A stretch of DNA of 8,080 nt. Source: Lactobacillaceae bacterium UBA639. GTDB taxonomy: Bacteria; Bacillota; Bacilli; Lactobacillales; Lactobacillaceae. Both the position numbers and the translations under genes were made by a program. Shown here piece by piece: positions 6,260 to 8,080 of the stretch. The notes under the pieces were generated by a model that saw only the letters and a list, made by a program, of their open reading frames with translations, had not been told where the DNA came from and ran no database searches. Location: assembly GCA_002299975.1 (NCBI GenBank), contig DBOT01000118.1, forward strand, positions 1 through 8,080, written 5' to 3'. Each line of letters opens with the position of its first letter. Positions within the stretch are counted from its first letter, which is position 1.

Positions 6260-6652
6260 TTACTTATTCTTGTAGACCGCAATCTCGACCAGGTTGTTGT
6301 CAGGGTCATGAACGTAGATGGACGTCATTTCACCCTCGGAACCGTGCTTTTCAACCGGCCCGGCAACGACATCGACATAGTAGCTCCGCAGGTGGTGGAG
6401 GATGTCTTCTACTTTATCCCCGGCAACTATGCACAGGTCGGCACTACCAATGGTGGGCTGAGCAGCCTTCAGATCAGTTGGTCGGTCCGTCTTCTGCAAG
6501 CGAATCAATTGGTGCCCGCAGCGCAGAGTGATGATATTATCATCTGTCTGCTGGTCAATGATTGGCATGTCAAAGACTTCATGGTAAAAGCGGCTACTCT
6601 CCTCCAGGCTCGAAACGGTTAAGACAATGTGGTCAATTCGACGCATCTTCAT
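6260..6652 (-). CDS. VOC-fold (glyoxalase/bleomycin-resistance superfamily) protein
   Basis: At 130 residues this is a single-domain vicinal-oxygen-chelate protein, probably a cytoplasmic homodimer. Two beta-alpha-beta-beta-beta modules can be seen. The first opens with RIDHIVLTVSSLEESSRFYH (5-24), with H8 in the usual metal position; the second begins near GSADLCIVA (69-77) and ends with DPDNNLVEIAVY (116-127), with E123 as the last ligand. The strand 4 position of module 1 reads LIRLQ (49-53), where close relatives usually end in His, and module 2 has Asp72 at its first ligand position; metal binding may be altered. Substrate is unknown; lactoylglutathione lyase and fosfomycin resistance are not supported by specific motifs. 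The start is ATG 6650-6652 with AAGGAAG seven bases upstream. It is monocistronic and divergent from the crcB pair, sharing a promoter region with it. Confidence 0.88.
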   Translation of the reverse strand: MKMRRIDHIVLTVSSLEESSRFYHEVFDMPIIDQQTDDNIITLRCGHQLIRLQKTDRPTDLKAAQPTIGSADLCIVAGDKVEDILHHLRSYYVDVVAGPVEKHGSEGEMTSIYVHDPDNNLVEIAVYKNK

Positions 6653-6685
6653 GGTATTACTTCCTTATCTCTTAGTTTGCCCCTT

Positions 6686-6715
6686 ATTATACAAGCTGCA
6701 AGGGCCGATTGGCAA
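6686..6715 (-). promoter_or_regulatory. Promoter of the VOC gene
   Basis: The minus strand has TTGCCA (complement of 6710-6715, five of six) and a perfect TATAAT (complement of 6686-6691) with an 18-base spacer. Transcription would begin near 6679, giving a leader of about 27 bases. Confidence 0.7.
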
Positions 6716-6737
6716 AGTTGGGTAAGCGTAGTAATAT
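6709..6737 (+). promoter_or_regulatory. Promoter of the crcB pair
   Basis: TTGGCA (6709-6714, five of six) and TAATAT (6732-6737, four of six) are 17 bases apart. Its -35 overlaps that of the divergent VOC promoter by five bases. The predicted leader of about 26 bases leaves no room for a fluoride riboswitch. Confidence 0.6.
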
Positions 6738-6754
6738 GAAAAGGCATTTTAGTT

Positions 6755-6761
6755 AAAGGAG
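6755..6761 (+). promoter_or_regulatory. Ribosome binding site deciding the first crcB start
   Basis: AAAGGAG lies eight bases before ATG 6770-6772. It lies only two bases before the in-frame TTG at 6764, which is therefore rejected as the start. Confidence 0.8.
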
Positions 6762-6769
6762 TTTTGAAA

Positions 6770-7150
6770 ATGAAACTGAAGAATGTCGTCAGTGTGGCTG
6801 CATTCGGCTTTGCTGGTGGCGTCTTTCGCTACCTTCTCAGCACCGCCTTCGATACCCGCGGGGTCCTCATCGCCAACCTGCTGGGCTGCTTCTTGCTCGC
6901 ATTTTTAACCTATTATGTGATCGAACGTGATCTATTAGCCGGTTGGCTGAATGCTGGACTCGGGACCGGACTAATTGGGGCCTTCACCACCTTTTCCTCG
7001 TTTACGACAACTACCATCAAGCTCGGTCAGCACAGTCTCCTCAGTGCTGGTATCTACCTGTTGCTGAGTATGGTCGGTGGCCTGGTGATGGCAGGCTTAG
7101 GAATGGCCCTGGCCCGCTACTTAGGAAGGGTGGTGGGACAACATGCTTAG
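6770..7150 (+). CDS. crcB: CrcB/Fluc fluoride channel, first subunit
   Basis: Fluc proteins are small four-helix membrane channels that let fluoride leave the cell; the working unit is an antiparallel dimer. The protein has 126 residues from ATG 6770, normal for the family. Visible marks are GGVFRYLLS in helix 1 (17-25), the polar asparagine in helix 2 (NLLGCFLLA, 36-44) and the pore signature GAFTTFSSF in helix 3 (70-78), which contains the paired phenylalanines F75 and F78. Charges favour a cytoplasmic N-terminus (MKLKN) and C-terminus (ARYLGR). The next gene begins eight bases before this one ends, so the two are translationally coupled. Expression is probably from the promoter at 6709-6737. 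Family call is sure; the heterodimer partnership with the next gene is inferred from pairing and charge pattern. Confidence 0.93.
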   Translation: MKLKNVVSVAAFGFAGGVFRYLLSTAFDTRGVLIANLLGCFLLAFLTYYVIERDLLAGWLNAGLGTGLIGAFTTFSSFTTTTIKLGQHSLLSAGIYLLLSMVGGLVMAGLGMALARYLGRVVGQHA

Positions 7151-7481
7151 TGTTGGTTGCGGTTCCGCCCTTGGTGCCCTGATGCGGTACTGGCTTACCA
7201 CCTTATGGAAGAAGCAGCAGGTCGACTGGCCCTTGGCAACCCTATTGATCAATCTGACCGGGGCCCTAGTACTAGGTCTGTTAACTGGCCACCTTGCTGC
7301 CGCCGGATCGGCGATGCTCTTCTGGGGTGTCGGATTACTCGGCGGTTATACCACCTTCTCAACTTTCAACACAGAGATGATTGCCATGGTCGACGAACAC
7401 CGGTGGGGAAGCCTGGTTATCTATTTCTTTGTTTCCTACGCCGGCGGACTATTAGCGGCTTGGATTGGAATGAGTATATAA
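7143..7481 (+). CDS. crcB: CrcB/Fluc fluoride channel, second subunit
   Basis: This 112-residue partner starts at ATG 7143, inside the end of the first crcB gene, with a G-rich GGTGGTGGGA just upstream as ribosome site; coupling by re-initiation is likely. Marks are GALMRYW in helix 1 (11-17), NLTGALVLG in helix 2 (37-45) and GYTTFSTFNTE in helix 3 (68-78), with the channel phenylalanines F72 and F75. The charge pattern is the reverse of the first subunit: the N-terminus (MLSVGCG) and C-terminus (WIGMSI) carry no positive charge, while the helix 1-2 loop has RYW and WKKQQ. This points to N-out/C-out topology, opposite to the first subunit, as expected for a heterodimeric Fluc. The two proteins are clearly diverged, so this is an old pair rather than a fresh duplication. 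The gene ends just before a terminator. Confidence 0.93.
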   Translation: MLSVGCGSALGALMRYWLTTLWKKQQVDWPLATLLINLTGALVLGLLTGHLAAAGSAMLFWGVGLLGGYTTFSTFNTEMIAMVDEHRWGSLVIYFFVSYAGGLLAAWIGMSI

Positions 7482-7485
7482 AAAG

Positions 7486-7513
7486 AGACCGTCAGTTAAG
7501 CTGGCGGTCTTTT
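7486..7513. terminator. Bidirectional terminator between crcB and the UvrA-like gene
   Basis: AGACCGTCAG and CTGGCGGTCT pair over ten positions (one G-T) around TTAAG. The plus strand continues into TTTT after the stem, and the minus strand reads out through TCTTTTT, so the hairpin serves both convergent genes. Confidence 0.85.
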
Positions 7514-7516
7514 CAT

Positions 7517-8080
7517 TTACTTATCAAAGCGGTGCCAATATTCAGCAAGGTACTTTGTGGTAAGACTGGTTGGGGTCTTGATTAGGTCTCGTGGGCGACC
7601 AGTAGCGACAATCCGACCACCATTCTTACCACCACGGGGACCCATGTCGAGGATGTAATCAGCGTTGGCAATCAAATTGAGGTCGTGGGTAATCGTGATG
7701 ATCGTTGCTCCACGGTCCAGTAAGCGTTGCATAACACCCAGCAGGGTCTTGACATCTAGGGGATGCAGGCCGATCGTTGGTTCATCAAAGACAAAGAGGG
7801 TCGTGGCCTGGTTGCGGTCCAGGTGCTTAACCAATTTCAGACGTTGGGCCTCACCACCGGAGAGACTTGGGGTACTCTCACCGAGATGGAGGTATCCCAG
7901 CCCCACTTCCTCCAGGAGCTTCAATTCCCGTTCAATCTTTGGTACGTCCTTGAAGACTGGTAGGGCTGCGCGGACGTCCAGATTCAGGAGGTCGACAATT
8001 GAATAATTGTGCCACTTGACCGCCTGAATGGCCTTGTTGTAGCGTTCACCATGGCAGACGGGGCAGGTCTGTTGCATGTC
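7517..8080 (-). CDS. UvrA-like ABC ATPase (probable UvrA paralogue), C-terminal part; start beyond window
   Basis: UvrA proteins are soluble twin-ABC ATPases that recognise damaged DNA for nucleotide excision repair; paralogues may serve drug tolerance. Only the last 187 codons are present, and the frame is open to the right edge, so the Met near 8077 is not taken as the start. Order of motifs: CPVCHGERYN, the second half of the family zinc finger; a helical region with LGYLHLGE; the ABC signature LSGGEAQRLKL; Walker B in TLFVFDEPTIGLHPLDV; the H-loop in ITITHD; and the family-typical end DMGPRGGKNGGRIVATGRP. Canonical UvrA usually reads EPTTGLH and IEHN here, so this copy is more likely a paralogue than the housekeeping gene. 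The C-terminus (AEYWHRFDK) looks complete. It is convergent with the crcB pair. ABC/UvrA membership is sure; paralogue status is likely. Confidence 0.87.
   Translation of the reverse strand, partial: DMQQTCPVCHGERYNKAIQAVKWHNYSIVDLLNLDVRAALPVFKDVPKIERELKLLEEVGLGYLHLGESTPSLSGGEAQRLKLVKHLDRNQATTLFVFDEPTIGLHPLDVKTLLGVMQRLLDRGATIITITHDLNLIANADYILDMGPRGGKNGGRIVATGRPRDLIKTPTSLTTKYLAEYWHRFDK

Noticed and set aside
6308..6622. Plus-strand open frame of 104 codons
   Set aside because: It is antisense to the VOC gene, which has a clear fold, start and promoter.
6661..6769. Fluoride riboswitch upstream of crcB
   Set aside because: No GGCGAUGG-like opening or matching stem could be found, and the predicted leader is too short.
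1..8080. CRISPR arrays, tRNA or rRNA genes, insertion sequences, prophage ends
   Set aside because: No regularly spaced repeats, cloverleaf, rRNA segments, transposase frames or paired terminal repeats were seen; intergenic gaps are short and explained by promoters and terminators.

Overview
The window looks like chromosome of a lactobacillus-type Firmicute, probably a Limosilactobacillus near L. fermentum. This is inferred from compact gene spacing, strong AAGGAG-type ribosome binding sites, base composition near 50% G+C by eye, and the gene families present. There are no rRNA or tRNA genes, no CRISPR array and no insertion sequence.

Layout, left to right. (1) Bases 1-740, minus strand: an AraJ-type major facilitator (MFS) efflux gene that enters from beyond the left edge. 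It is broken by one in-frame TAG at 261-263 and is called a pseudogene. About 220 bases of leader and intergenic DNA follow, holding its candidate -10 box and a terminator for the next gene. (2) Bases 960-2336, minus strand: a complete DHA2-type multidrug MFS exporter. (3) Divergent from it, 2442-2876, plus strand: a CopY/BlaI-family repressor. A perfect cop box (2406-2419) lies in the shared 105-base intergenic region. No copA or copZ follows; the repressor gene stops at a strong bidirectional terminator, so its nearest partner is the exporter. (4) Bases 2926-4296, minus strand: a CNNM/CBS/CorC-HlyC membrane protein. (5) Divergent from it, 4445-6196, plus strand: an ABC1/UbiB/AarF atypical kinase with an unusually long loop between its two catalytic motifs. 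(6) Bases 6260-6652, minus strand: a small VOC-fold protein. (7) Divergent from it, 6770-7150 and 7143-7481, plus strand: two overlapping crcB (Fluc) fluoride channel genes. The VOC gene and the crcB pair are read from back-to-back promoters whose -35 boxes overlap almost completely. (8) Bases 7517-8080, minus strand: the C-terminal end of a UvrA-like ABC ATPase running off the right edge.

Three neighbouring pairs are divergent (exporter/CopY-like repressor, CorC/AarF, VOC/crcB), and the convergent junctions carry hairpins able to stop transcription from both sides. The only evident operon is crcB-crcB. Opposite charge patterns in the two CrcB proteins fit an antiparallel heterodimeric fluoride exporter.

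The most unusual unit is the orphan CopY-like repressor. It has a cop box and a divergent MFS exporter instead of a copper ATPase, and its C-terminal metal hook is altered. A metal- or stress-responsive drug-exporter switch is possible but is inference only.
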